From Kribbella sp. VKM Ac-2569 (GTDB taxonomy: Bacteria; Actinomycetota; Actinomycetes; Propionibacteriales; Kribbellaceae): 64,000 nucleotides of DNA. The position numbers were made by a program, and so were the translations under genes. The notes beneath the pieces were generated by a model that was given only the letters and a program-made list of their open reading frames with translations, made no database searches and was not told where the DNA came from. This document shows, piece after piece, positions 1-7,588 of the stretch; position 1 is the first letter of the stretch, and each line of letters starts with the position of its first letter. The DNA lies in contig NZ_SGXJ01000008.1 in assembly GCF_004216905.1 (NCBI RefSeq), positions 1 to 64,000 of the forward strand, given 5' to 3'.

Positions 1-95
1 CCGTCAGCCCGAAGGCGACACCGAACGTAAGAGCCAGACAGCGGGTGCTCAGGATCCAACCACCGCGTGAGCGGCAGCATCACCCTGACACTGAC

Positions 96-995
96 TCAAA
101 CGTAGTCGTGCGCGAACTGGATCGTGCGCGCTCGTTCCGCGTCCGTCCCGACCGGGCAGACCAGGAACTCCGTCGTACCGGCGTCCGCGAACCGCTGCAG
201 TTCCTTGGCCACCGTCTTCTCGTCACCAAGGACTGCAGTGTCCTCCGGGCCTGCCTTGCCGCCGCGATCCAGCACGGCCCGGTACGACGGCATGTCGCCG
301 GCTGCCCCGAACTGGTCGTGGATCCACTGCCGGGTCGCGTCCGGGTCGTCCGTGACCGCGACGCAGACGCCCGCGATCACCTGTGGCTCGGGCCGTCCCG
401 CTGCGGTCGCGGCTTGATCGATCGTGGGGCGGATGTAGTTCTCGATCACCTCAGGACCCGCCCAGCTGGTCGTCGTACCGGCGGCCAGTTCGCCGGCGGT
501 CTTCAGCATCCGCGGACCGAGAGCGGCCAGGATGAGCTCGGGCGTATCCGCGCCGGCGATGTCGACCTGTCCGCGGGCGGTCAGCCGCTCGCCCACGTAG
601 TCGGTCGGCTCACCGGCCAGCAGCGGGCCGAGCGCCTCGACGTACTCGCGGACGTAGGCCGCCGGGCGGTCCATCGGCAGGCCGAGCATGCCTTCGACCA
701 TGTGCGGGTGGCTCGAACCGACCCCGAGCGTCAACCGGTTGCCGGTCAGCACCTGGACGCTGAGCGCCTGCGCCGCGAGCGCCAGCGGATGCCGCGGGTA
801 CACCGGCACGACGCCGACGGCGTACCCGATGGTCGAGGTGTACGGCGCGACGCCCGCGATCAGCGTCAGCGCGTCCCACCCGAGCCGCTGGCTGAACCAG
901 ATCCGGTCGATGCCGGCGTCCTCGGCGGCCTTCGCGGCGGCACCGATCTCGTCGATGGTCTGGCCCTCTTCGTCGATCCACAATCCGATCCTCAT
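96..995 (-). CDS. F420-dependent LLM-class oxidoreductase
   Basis: A 299-residue luciferase-like (LLM) flavin/F420 oxidoreductase, predicted cytoplasmic. The N-terminus (MRIGLWIDEEG) and the segment LTLGVGSSHPHMVEGMLG are typical of this TIM-barrel family, as is the conserved glycine-rich stretch around residue 110. These enzymes move hydride between F420H2 or FMNH2 and a small molecule, but the substrate cannot be read from sequence. An ATG at 995 is preferred over an in-frame GTG at 1001, because the barrel's first strand begins at that ATG. The gene diverges from the LysR regulator, a common arrangement for a regulator and its target. Confidence 0.88.
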   Translation of the reverse strand: MRIGLWIDEEGQTIDEIGAAAKAAEDAGIDRIWFSQRLGWDALTLIAGVAPYTSTIGYAVGVVPVYPRHPLALAAQALSVQVLTGNRLTLGVGSSHPHMVEGMLGLPMDRPAAYVREYVEALGPLLAGEPTDYVGERLTARGQVDIAGADTPELILAALGPRMLKTAGELAAGTTTSWAGPEVIENYIRPTIDQAATAAGRPEPQVIAGVCVAVTDDPDATRQWIHDQFGAAGDMPSYRAVLDRGGKAGPEDTAVLGDEKTVAKELQRFADAGTTEFLVCPVGTDAERARTIQFAHDYV

Positions 996-1051
996 GTCCA
1001 CCAGTCAACGGTTCCGGAGGCCGCCGACCCAGACGCAGTTACGCTGTGCAG

Positions 1052-1064
1052 CGATAAGGAATCG
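1052..1064. promoter_or_regulatory. Possible LysR operator
   Basis: The inverted repeat CGAT-AAGGA-ATCG lies in the 88-base gap between the divergent oxidoreductase and LysR genes, just upstream of the LysR ribosome binding site CGGAGG (1073-1078). LysR proteins usually bind short interrupted dyads between divergent genes. The assignment rests only on symmetry and position. Confidence 0.35.
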
Positions 1065-1083
1065 TGATCGCCGGAGGTGTCCG

Positions 1084-1935
1084 ATGGAGCTGCGGCAGCT
1101 GCGGTACTTCGTGACCGTCGCCGAGGAACTGCACTTCGGCCGCGCGGCCGAGCGGCTCAACATCGTGCAGCCGGCCGTCAGCCAGCAGATCGCCCGGCTC
1201 GAACGCGAACTCGGTCTGCAGCTCCTCGACCGGTCCTCACGGCACGTCCGACTGACAGGCGACGGGGAGCGGATGCTGCGCGAGGCACGCGCCGTCCTGT
1301 CCGCTGCGGATCGGGCCGGTGAGGTGGCCGCGGAGCTTGCCTCCGGACGTTCCGGCGTACTGCGGATCGGTACAGCGCCGGGGCTCCGGGACCGGCTGGA
1401 GCGTGGGCTCGCGGCACTGCGAGCCCAGACGCCCGATCTCGACCTCCGACTCACCTCGGGCTCCACCGCTGAGTACCTCACGGCGTTGCGGGCCGGCGAG
1501 TTGGACTTCGCGTTTGTCCGCGGTGACGTGGCCGCCGCCGATCTGCGGGTGATCGAGCTCTGGCGCGATCCGCTGTCCGTCCTGCTCCCTTCGTCCTACC
1601 GAGCCGACGACGGCGTCAAGCTGGTCGACCTGGCGGACCTGCCGCTGCGGCTCCCGTCCGACCAGTGGTTGCGGGATGAGTTGACCGCCGCCTGCCGGGC
1701 AGCCGGTTTCAAGCCGAGGATGGGCCGGCCGGCGGACGATCTCGAGGCCGCGATCGTCGAGATGTCGACCGGTTCGCCTGCCTGGACGGTCGTCTACGGC
1801 ACGGCGTGCGAGGCCGCCGAGGGTGCGCTCTGGATGGGGCCGTTCGCGCCGCCGCTGAGCGCCCCGGGGCAACTGGTCGTCGGACCGGGGCCAACCGCCG
1901 AGTGCGTCGACGTACTGGTGGCTGCATTCTCGTGA
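1084..1935 (+). CDS. LysR family transcriptional regulator
   Basis: A 283-residue LysR-type regulator. The winged helix-turn-helix occupies residues 1-60 (MELRQLRYFVTVAEELHFGR, then QPAVSQQIARLERELG). An effector-binding periplasmic-binding-protein fold follows from about residue 90 (VLRIGTAPGL). The ATG at 1084 is chosen because it opens the canonical N-terminus and has CGGAGG 5 bases upstream; reading further upstream gives no LysR homology. It is slightly shorter than the usual 290-310 residues. It probably controls the divergent F420 oxidoreductase. Confidence 0.93.
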   Translation: MELRQLRYFVTVAEELHFGRAAERLNIVQPAVSQQIARLERELGLQLLDRSSRHVRLTGDGERMLREARAVLSAADRAGEVAAELASGRSGVLRIGTAPGLRDRLERGLAALRAQTPDLDLRLTSGSTAEYLTALRAGELDFAFVRGDVAAADLRVIELWRDPLSVLLPSSYRADDGVKLVDLADLPLRLPSDQWLRDELTAACRAAGFKPRMGRPADDLEAAIVEMSTGSPAWTVVYGTACEAAEGALWMGPFAPPLSAPGQLVVGPGPTAECVDVLVAAFS

Positions 1936-1938
1936 GGA

Positions 1939-1970
1939 CCTCCGGCGGGCCCTGACAGCTCCGCCGGAGG
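1939..1970 (+). terminator. Hairpin terminator after LysR gene
   Basis: A perfect 10-bp stem, CCTCCGGCGG (1939-1948) with CCGCCGGAGG (1961-1970), encloses a 12-base loop and begins 4 bases after the LysR stop codon. There is no clear U-tract, as is usual for actinobacterial terminators. Confidence 0.6.
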
Positions 1971-2103
1971 CCGGGTGTTGATTACTCAACAAGCACGGGA
2001 TCGTACGTTGGAAATCGCGTTCCGAGGAGGCTCCGTCTCATAATGCGCCGAACCGGCGTTTGATGGCTCCCGGTGAACGGGTGCTGACGGTGCGGGATTA
2101 AAG

Positions 2104-2120
2104 TTGGTAGTTGCAACCAA
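2104..2120. promoter_or_regulatory. Operator-like dyad upstream of efflux gene
   Basis: TTGGT-N7-ACCAA with the perfect octamer GTTGCAAC at its centre (2110-2117). It lies about 100 bases upstream of the chosen efflux-pump start. A plausible -35 (CTGACG, 2084-2089) and -10 (TAGTTG, 2108-2113) would place the dyad over the -10 box. MarR and TetR repressors commonly bind such sites before DHA2 pumps, but no such regulator gene is adjacent here. Confidence 0.35.
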
Positions 2121-2161
2121 ATAGTCAGGTCGGGTGAGGGCATCGCCGGCCGTTTCCGCCT

Positions 2162-2186
2162 CGGAGCAGCACACCCTGCTGCTCCG
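2162..2186 (+). promoter_or_regulatory. 5' leader hairpin before efflux gene
   Basis: CGGAGCAGC (2162-2170) and GCTGCTCCG (2178-2186) form a perfect 9-bp stem with a 7-base loop. It falls in the untranslated leader if translation starts at 2221, or inside the coding region if the upstream GTG at 2134 is used. It could act as an attenuator or mRNA stabiliser. Confidence 0.35.
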
Positions 2187-2220
2187 GTCGTCGCGTTCCC
2201 GCCGTACGAAACGGAAGCTG

Positions 2221-4497
2221 ATGTCTGCCACCCAGGCCTCGCCGGCCACACCTGCCGGCTCCACGCCGTCCCGGTACCGCTCGCGGTACGCCGCCGGCGA
2301 CCCCGACCCCGCGCCGTCCGTACCACCGCCGGCCACCCCACCGGCCGGAGACGTCGAACTCACCCACCGCGAGATCCTGGAGATCCTCGCCGGGCTGCTC
2401 GCCGCGCTCTTCACCGCGGTCCTCAGTTCGACGATCGTCAGCAACGCGCTGCCGACGATCATCGCGGACCTCGAAGGCACCCAGACGCAGTACACCTGGG
2501 TGGTCACCGCCAGCCTGCTCGCGATGACCGTGTCCACGCCGGTCTGGGGCAAGCTGTCCGACCTGATGAGCAAGAAGCTGCTCGTGCAGCTCGCGATCAT
2601 CATGTTCGTCACCGGCTCCGTGCTGGCCGGCGCCTCGCACAACGTGCCGTTCCTGATCGGCTCGCGGGTCCTGCAGGGGATCGCGATGGGCGGGCTGATG
2701 GCGCTCGCGCAGGCGATCATCGGCGCCGCGATCCCGCCACGGTCGCGGGGGAGGTACTCCGGGTACATGGGCGCCGTGATGGCGCTCGCGACCGTCAGCG
2801 GTCCGCTGGTCGGCGGCGTCATCGTCGACACCTCGTGGCTCGGCTGGCGGTGGTGTTTCTACGTGTGCGTGCCGCTCGCCGTACTGTCGCTGATCGTCCT
2901 GCAGCGGTTCCTGCACCTGCCGGTCGTGAAGCGCAAGGTCAAGATGGACTACCTCGGCGCGATCCTGATTGCGGGCGCGGCCAGCCTGCCGCTGATCTGG
3001 GTCTCGTTCGCGGGCGAGCACTTCCCGTGGTGGTCGTGGCAGACCGGCGCCTATCTGGGCGGTACGGCGGTACTCGCGATCCTGGCCGTGGTGGTCGAGA
3101 CGCACGCGGCCGAGCCGCTCGTACCGATGCGCGTCGTACGGGAACGGACGACGGCGCTGGCGATCCTCGCGAGCGTGGCGGTCGGGATGGGGATGTTCGG
3201 GAGCGCGGTGTTCCTGGGGCAGTACTTCCAGGTGGCCCGCGGGTACAGCGCGACCGAGGCCGGGTTGCTGACCATCCCGATGATGTTCGGGTCGTTCCTC
3301 GGATCGGTGGGGTCGGGGCAGTTGATCACCCGGTTCGGGAAGTGGAAGCGGTACCTGGTGATCGGCGCGTTGTTCCTGACCGCGGGGCTCGGGTTGCTCG
3401 GCACGATCGACTACACGTCGCCGTACTGGTATGTCGGGCTCGGGATGCTTGCCATGGGCATCGGCATGGGCATGACGATGCAGAACCTGGTGCTCGCGGT
3501 GCAGAACACCGTGGACGTCAGCGAGGTCGGGGCCGCTGGTGCGTCGGTCACGTTCTTCCGCAGCCTTGGTGGTGCGGTTGGCGTGTCGGTGCTGGGGGCG
3601 ATCCTGGCGACGCGGGTGACCACTCTGATTACGGAGCACCTGCGCGAGCTCGGTCCGGGGGCGGCGGCTGCGGCGCAGGGTGGTTCGGGGAGTTTGCTGG
3701 ACGTGAACGCGCTGCCGGGGCCGATCCAGGAGATCGTGCGGCACGCGTACGGCGACGCAACCGGCCGCATCTTCGTGATCGCCGCCGGCGCCGCTGTGGT
3801 GAGCTTCCTGGCGGTCCTGTTCATCCGCGAAGTCCCCCTCCGCCAAACCGTCGCAATACGCCCGTCGGAGACTGAACCAACTGAGCGTGAAACCGTTCCT
3901 GACGATCCCGCTGAGCGGGCTGCGGTGGTTGCGCTCGACGTGATCACGTCGGCGGAGCGTACGGCGCGTGAACGCGAGCGGGAGGCCGGCGAACGGGTCC
4001 AGGCCGCCGCGAACACGATCCGCCAGATGCGGACCGACGTCGCGGACCTGTTCACCCGCGTGGACCAGCAGATCGCCGACCTGGAGAGCACTCTCCCCGA
4101 CGCCGAGATCCCGCAGCCGGCCGCGGCAATCCTCGATGCCCAGCGCCCCGCGGGCGAGCTGGTCGACGAACTCCGCCGGTACGAGCTGAGCGTCCTCAGC
4201 GCCAGCCAACGCACCGCCGACCACCTCCGCGAAACCGCCCAGGCCGAGGCGGACGAGCTGCTGTCCGAGGCCCGCGCCGAAGAACAGGAAATCCGCACCC
4301 GAATAGCCGAACTGGAAGCCGTCGAACACCGCCTCCTGACCACAGTCCGCAACAACCTCTCCAACACCCCACCCCCACCCACCCGCGCCTCGGGGCATCA
4401 GATCCACCCACCGACCCACGCACCAGCCACCCACGAGGCGGCCGCCTCCGGCAACGGCTACCCCGACGAACACCCCAACCGCCAACCCTTCGGCTGA
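2221..4497 (+). CDS. DHA2-type MFS drug exporter with long coiled-coil C-terminal tail
   Basis: A 758-residue inner-membrane proton-drug antiporter of the DHA2 (14-helix) MFS group. The membrane part starts near residue 50 (ILAGLLAALFTAVLSSTIVS). It contains the DHA2 motif C-like segment GPLVGGVIVD and the loop GKLSDLMSKK, and ends near residue 555 (VSFLAVLFIREVPLR). About 200 further residues follow: an acidic/basic heptad-rich coiled coil (ERTAREREREAGERVQAAAN and onward) resembling DivIVA-type segments, then a Pro-rich end. Such a tail is unusual for DHA2 pumps, and the frame is continuous. The ATG at 2221 has GGAAG upstream; an in-frame GTG at 2134 would add 29 residues. Confidence 0.88.
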   Translation: MSATQASPATPAGSTPSRYRSRYAAGDPDPAPSVPPPATPPAGDVELTHREILEILAGLLAALFTAVLSSTIVSNALPTIIADLEGTQTQYTWVVTASLLAMTVSTPVWGKLSDLMSKKLLVQLAIIMFVTGSVLAGASHNVPFLIGSRVLQGIAMGGLMALAQAIIGAAIPPRSRGRYSGYMGAVMALATVSGPLVGGVIVDTSWLGWRWCFYVCVPLAVLSLIVLQRFLHLPVVKRKVKMDYLGAILIAGAASLPLIWVSFAGEHFPWWSWQTGAYLGGTAVLAILAVVVETHAAEPLVPMRVVRERTTALAILASVAVGMGMFGSAVFLGQYFQVARGYSATEAGLLTIPMMFGSFLGSVGSGQLITRFGKWKRYLVIGALFLTAGLGLLGTIDYTSPYWYVGLGMLAMGIGMGMTMQNLVLAVQNTVDVSEVGAAGASVTFFRSLGGAVGVSVLGAILATRVTTLITEHLRELGPGAAAAAQGGSGSLLDVNALPGPIQEIVRHAYGDATGRIFVIAAGAAVVSFLAVLFIREVPLRQTVAIRPSETEPTERETVPDDPAERAAVVALDVITSAERTAREREREAGERVQAAANTIRQMRTDVADLFTRVDQQIADLESTLPDAEIPQPAAAILDAQRPAGELVDELRRYELSVLSASQRTADHLRETAQAEADELLSEARAEEQEIRTRIAELEAVEHRLLTTVRNNLSNTPPPPTRASGHQIHPPTHAPATHEAAASGNGYPDEHPNRQPFG

Positions 4498-4502
4498 CCC
4501 CC

Positions 4503-4610
4503 ATTTGGCTGGCTGACCCACCAATTTGCCTGGCTGACCCACCAAATGCGGGGTTCCACACCCGCATTGAGGGTCCAGAACCCCTCATCTTGTGGGTTGA
4601 CCAGCCAAAT
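4503..4610. repeat. Intergenic direct and inverted repeat cluster
   Basis: Two near-identical 22-base copies overlap by one base, 4503-4524 and 4524-4545 (consensus ATTTGSCTGGCTGACCCACC plus AA; 21 of 22 match). A third, inverted copy lies at 4590-4610. Between them are smaller nested stems: TGCGGG/CCCGCA, GGGGTTC/GAACCCC and TGAGGG/CCCTCA. The 273-base gap between the efflux gene and the SWIM gene holds no other recognisable feature. It may act as a terminator or a REP-like element. Confidence 0.6.
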
Positions 4611-4770
4611 GCGGTGGTTGGGACGGGACCGGCCGCAGCCCGAATCCACGAGTTGACGAGCGGGCACCCGGCCCGGGCGGCGGCGCGGGTGGGGGCGGCG
4701 TGGGGCGGTGGGGCTTGGGGTGTCGGTGTGGGGTGGCATGCTTCGGGGTAGGGCGTGGTGAAGGAGTGGT

Positions 4771-6069
4771 GTGGGGTTGTGGGACGTGGAGCAGGTGGTG
4801 GGGCTGGCGCCTGATCCTGCGTCCGCGAAGGCTGGGCAGGGGTTGGCCCGAGGAGAGAAGTGGTCGGGCGCCGGGGCGACGGATCGTGCGGTCTGGGGCT
4901 TGTGCCAGGGCAGCGGGAAGCAGCCCTACCAGACGGTCGTGGATCTCGGCGGCCCGGCGTACAAATGCTCTTGCCCGTCGCGGAAGTTCCCGTGCAAGCA
5001 CGCGCTCGGCCTGCTGTTGTTGTTGGCGAAGCGCGAGGTCTCGCCGGCGGATGAGCCGGACTGGGTGAAGAGCTGGGTCGACCAGCGCGCCGAGCGGGCT
5101 GAGCGGCCGGAGCGGAAGCCCGGGGAGGTTGCCGATCCGATCGCGGCGCAGGAGCGGGCTGCCCGGCGCGCAGATCGGGTGTCGGCGGGGCTCGCCGAAT
5201 TGGCCGGTTGGCTGGACGATCAGGTGCGGCAGGGCCTCGGCGGATTCGATCAGCGGGCATATACCGAGCTGAGCCGCCTCGCAGCGCGGATGGTCGACGC
5301 CCAGGCACCGGGAGTCGCAGGAGCGGTACGTCGGGCAGCGGGTGTGGTCGGACGTGGTCACGGCTGGCCAGGTGAACTGCTCGAAGAGTTGTCCCTCGTC
5401 CACCTGGTCGTCGCGGCGCACGGGCGTCTCGCGGAGCTCCCGCCGTCGCTTGCCGACACGGTGCAGAGCCGGATCGGCTGGACGACCGAGACGGCCCGCG
5501 TACGAGACGAAGGCGAGAAGGTCGAGGACGACTGGCTCGTACTCGGCCGCGTGATCGAACCGGACGACCGCCTCACGGTCCGCCGCGTGTGGTTGCGCGG
5601 GGCAACGACTGGCCGGATCGGGCTGATCCTCACGTTCGCGGCCGCTGGGCGCCCGTTGGACCCGCTCCCGGCTCGCCCCGGTGAGTACGTCCCCGGCGCG
5701 CTCTCGTTCTATCCGGGTGCTCTGCCGATGCGCGCCCTCCTGACTCAGACCGATCCACGCCTGCCCGCACCACGTCCCGCCGGACTCACGGTCCGCCAGG
5801 CGTTGGCGTCGTACGTCGAATCGCTCGCGGCCGACCCGTGGAACGAACGCTGGCCGCTGGTGCTGCAGGACGTACGACCCGCGCGCCACGGCGACGGCTG
5901 GGCACTGGTGGACGAGGCCGGAGACGGGCTGGAGATCCTGCCGGGCTGGGATGCGTTGAAGCTGCTCGCGGTCTCGGCGGGCGACCCGCTCACCGTCGCC
6001 GGTGAGTGGAACCGCGCCGGCCTCCGCCCGATGACCTGCTGGCACGGCGATCGGCCGGTGATCTTGTGA
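4771..6069 (+). CDS. SWIM zinc finger protein (YehQ-like)
   Basis: A 432-residue cytoplasmic protein with a SWIM zinc-binding motif (CxCx6CxH: Cys66, Cys68, Cys75, His77, in YKCSCPSRKFPCKHALG), thought to mediate DNA or protein contacts. The remainder is mostly helical with no recognisable enzyme motif. The GTG at 4771 follows AAGGAG (4761-4766) at 4 bases; an in-frame TTG at 4777 has a more usual spacing and is an alternative start. It is the first gene of a five-gene overlapping cassette with DUF5691, MoxR, DUF5682 and VWA genes. That set resembles E. coli yehQ/L/M/P, so it probably works with the AAA+ ATPase; its molecular role is unknown. Confidence 0.85.
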   Translation: MGLWDVEQVVGLAPDPASAKAGQGLARGEKWSGAGATDRAVWGLCQGSGKQPYQTVVDLGGPAYKCSCPSRKFPCKHALGLLLLLAKREVSPADEPDWVKSWVDQRAERAERPERKPGEVADPIAAQERAARRADRVSAGLAELAGWLDDQVRQGLGGFDQRAYTELSRLAARMVDAQAPGVAGAVRRAAGVVGRGHGWPGELLEELSLVHLVVAAHGRLAELPPSLADTVQSRIGWTTETARVRDEGEKVEDDWLVLGRVIEPDDRLTVRRVWLRGATTGRIGLILTFAAAGRPLDPLPARPGEYVPGALSFYPGALPMRALLTQTDPRLPAPRPAGLTVRQALASYVESLAADPWNERWPLVLQDVRPARHGDGWALVDEAGDGLEILPGWDALKLLAVSAGDPLTVAGEWNRAGLRPMTCWHGDRPVIL

Positions 6070-7469
6070 AGGGCTGGGACGGGCTGGTTAGTTCGGCGCT
6101 GCTCGGGACCGATCGGCGGCCGCCGCACTTCGACGAACTGCCCGAGCACATCCAGGAGCGCCTCGGCGACGGCAACCTGCTCGACGCTGCTGCGCTGGCA
6201 ACCGTCTACAAGCGGGCCGGACGCAAGCCGCTGCACGATCTCGAGCCACTTCCAGCTGCGCCCGGCGAGGATCGGCCGTTGCCGCGGGCGAACGCGGTTC
6301 GGCGGTTGGCCGCGATGCTGGGCGGGTTCCAGACGTCCGCGCTGGGCGAGTGGTTGCGTACGGCGGACGCGCACGGCTGGGGCGTTCCGCCCGAGCACTT
6401 GCCGGCGTTGGCGGACTACGCGCGCAATCGTGCGGAGTACCGTCCGCTCGTCATCGCCGCCTCTGGTCGCCGTGCGCGCTGGCTCGCGGATCTCAACCCC
6501 GAGTGGCGATTCCTGCATGCAGGAGTTGCTGAGAGCAACGACCCGGAGTTGTGGACGCACGGCAACGCGATCCAGCGCCGTACCTGGTTGCGCGCCACCC
6601 GCACCCAAGATCCCGCCGCCGCACGGGAGGCGCTCAAAGAGGTCTGGCCAACCGAATCCGCCGCCACTCGAGCCGATTTCCTCGGACTGCTCGCGGACAA
6701 CCTCACGCGACCGGACGAGGAGTTCCTGGAGTCCGCGCTCGACGACCGTTCCCGTGAGGTACGGCGGGTGGCCGCGCGACTGCTCGCCCGGTTGCCGGGA
6801 TCGCAGTACGGCGTACGGATGACGGAACGCCTGCACGCGCACCTCCTGCCCAGCCAGGGCGTGCTCGCCGTCGACCTTCCGCGCAGTCTCACCCAGTCGA
6901 TGGAGCGTGACGGGCTCGACTCGCAGAACCCGGAAGGTGTCGGCAAACGCGCGTGGTGGTTCCACCAGATCGTTGCCAACACGCCCTTGCAGGCGATGGA
7001 CCTGACCTGGCTCCAGACGCCCGTCGAGGGCTGCGCCGTCGAGGTGCTGCAGTCCGCCTGGACCGAGGCCGCCATTCGTGAGAGCTCGGTCGAGTGGTCC
7101 CGCGCGATCCTGCAGGCCGGATCGAACACCGGCAGTCGTGGTCCGGCCGAGTTGCTGCGGTTGTTGCCCGCGGAGGAGTGGGCGAGCGCGGTCGACGTAC
7201 TGCGGAAGAACGTGGACGTTGCCGAGTTGGTCGGTGGGTTGCCGGTGCCGTGGCCCGCTCCGCTCGCCAGCATGATCCTCGACCAACTCGCCAAGGTCGG
7301 CACGGCCCGCGCCTGGGCCCGCCTCGCCAGTATCGCGGCCCGCGCCGCGCCGCCCGACGTACTCGACCACCCGATCACCCGCGAACCCACCGGCGAGGAA
7401 GACACCTGGCGCCGCCGCCTCGTCGAAACCCTGACCTTCCGCCGCGAAATGTACGAGGAGCTCACATGA
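6066..7469 (+). CDS. DUF5691 family protein
   Basis: A 467-residue protein matching the DUF5691 type found beside SWIM/MoxR/VWA cassettes. The N-terminus GWDGLVSSALLGTDRRPP is characteristic. The body is rich in Leu/Ala/Arg helices (for example SREVRRVAARLLARLPG) that look like HEAT-type repeats, suggesting a scaffold. The GTG at 6066 overlaps the SWIM gene's stop codon (GTGA), indicating translational coupling; reading upstream only runs into the SWIM gene. No catalytic motif is visible and the function is unknown. Confidence 0.8.
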   Translation: MKGWDGLVSSALLGTDRRPPHFDELPEHIQERLGDGNLLDAAALATVYKRAGRKPLHDLEPLPAAPGEDRPLPRANAVRRLAAMLGGFQTSALGEWLRTADAHGWGVPPEHLPALADYARNRAEYRPLVIAASGRRARWLADLNPEWRFLHAGVAESNDPELWTHGNAIQRRTWLRATRTQDPAAAREALKEVWPTESAATRADFLGLLADNLTRPDEEFLESALDDRSREVRRVAARLLARLPGSQYGVRMTERLHAHLLPSQGVLAVDLPRSLTQSMERDGLDSQNPEGVGKRAWWFHQIVANTPLQAMDLTWLQTPVEGCAVEVLQSAWTEAAIRESSVEWSRAILQAGSNTGSRGPAELLRLLPAEEWASAVDVLRKNVDVAELVGGLPVPWPAPLASMILDQLAKVGTARAWARLASIAARAAPPDVLDHPITREPTGEEDTWRRRLVETLTFRREMYEELT

Positions 7470-7588
7470 CAGTGCTGATGCCACGCCTCCGGCGCGGCGG
7501 GTCATGGGGCTGTGACTCCTGGCCTTCCCTCGTCGCTCCGGTCGCTTCGCTCCCTACGCTCCTCAGTCCAGGCCAGGAGGCCCCATGA
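7466..7588 (+). CDS. Possible 40-residue linking ORF within hairpin insert
   Basis: An ATG overlapping the DUF5691 stop codon (ATGA at 7466) opens a 40-codon frame whose own stop overlaps the MoxR ATG (ATGA at 7585). The frame therefore bridges the two genes in the same overlap style as the rest of the cassette. The peptide (MTVLMPRLRRGG then a Ser/Pro/Leu-rich end) resembles no family. It may only be a translated spacer keeping ribosomes on the message, or a by-product of an inserted repeat. Confidence 0.35.
   Translation: MTVLMPRLRRGGSWGCDSWPSLVAPVASLPTLLSPGQEAP
7506..7584 (+). promoter_or_regulatory. Long hairpin sequestering the MoxR ribosome binding site
   Basis: A perfect 10-bp stem, CTCCTGGCCT (7516-7525) with AGGCCAGGAG (7570-7579), is extended by an outer GGGGC/GCCCC pair (7506-7510 and 7580-7584). 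The MoxR Shine-Dalgarno GGAGG (7576-7580) lies inside the 3' arm, with the ATG directly after at 7585. The 44-base loop repeats CGCTCC/GCTTCG-like words. As drawn it would hide the start site unless ribosomes traverse it. Confidence 0.55.

Noticed and set aside
1..95. Possible gene end or start at the left edge
   Set aside because: Short open frames exist on both strands (for example a minus-strand ATG shortly after the oxidoreductase stop), but about 90 bases give no recognisable protein and no clear ribosome binding site.
45..1067. Long plus-strand open frame opposite the first oxidoreductase
   Set aside because: It is Arg/Pro-rich with no family resemblance and mirrors the well-supported minus-strand gene, as expected in GC-rich DNA.
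2125..4545. 806-codon minus-strand frame opposite the efflux gene
   Set aside because: Its composition (Arg/His/Asp/Gln-rich) is typical of an antisense shadow. The opposite strand encodes clear membrane helices.
4498..4770. Mobile element remnant
   Set aside because: There is no transposase fragment, target-site duplication or terminal inverted repeat pair bounding a cargo, so it is listed only as a repeat.
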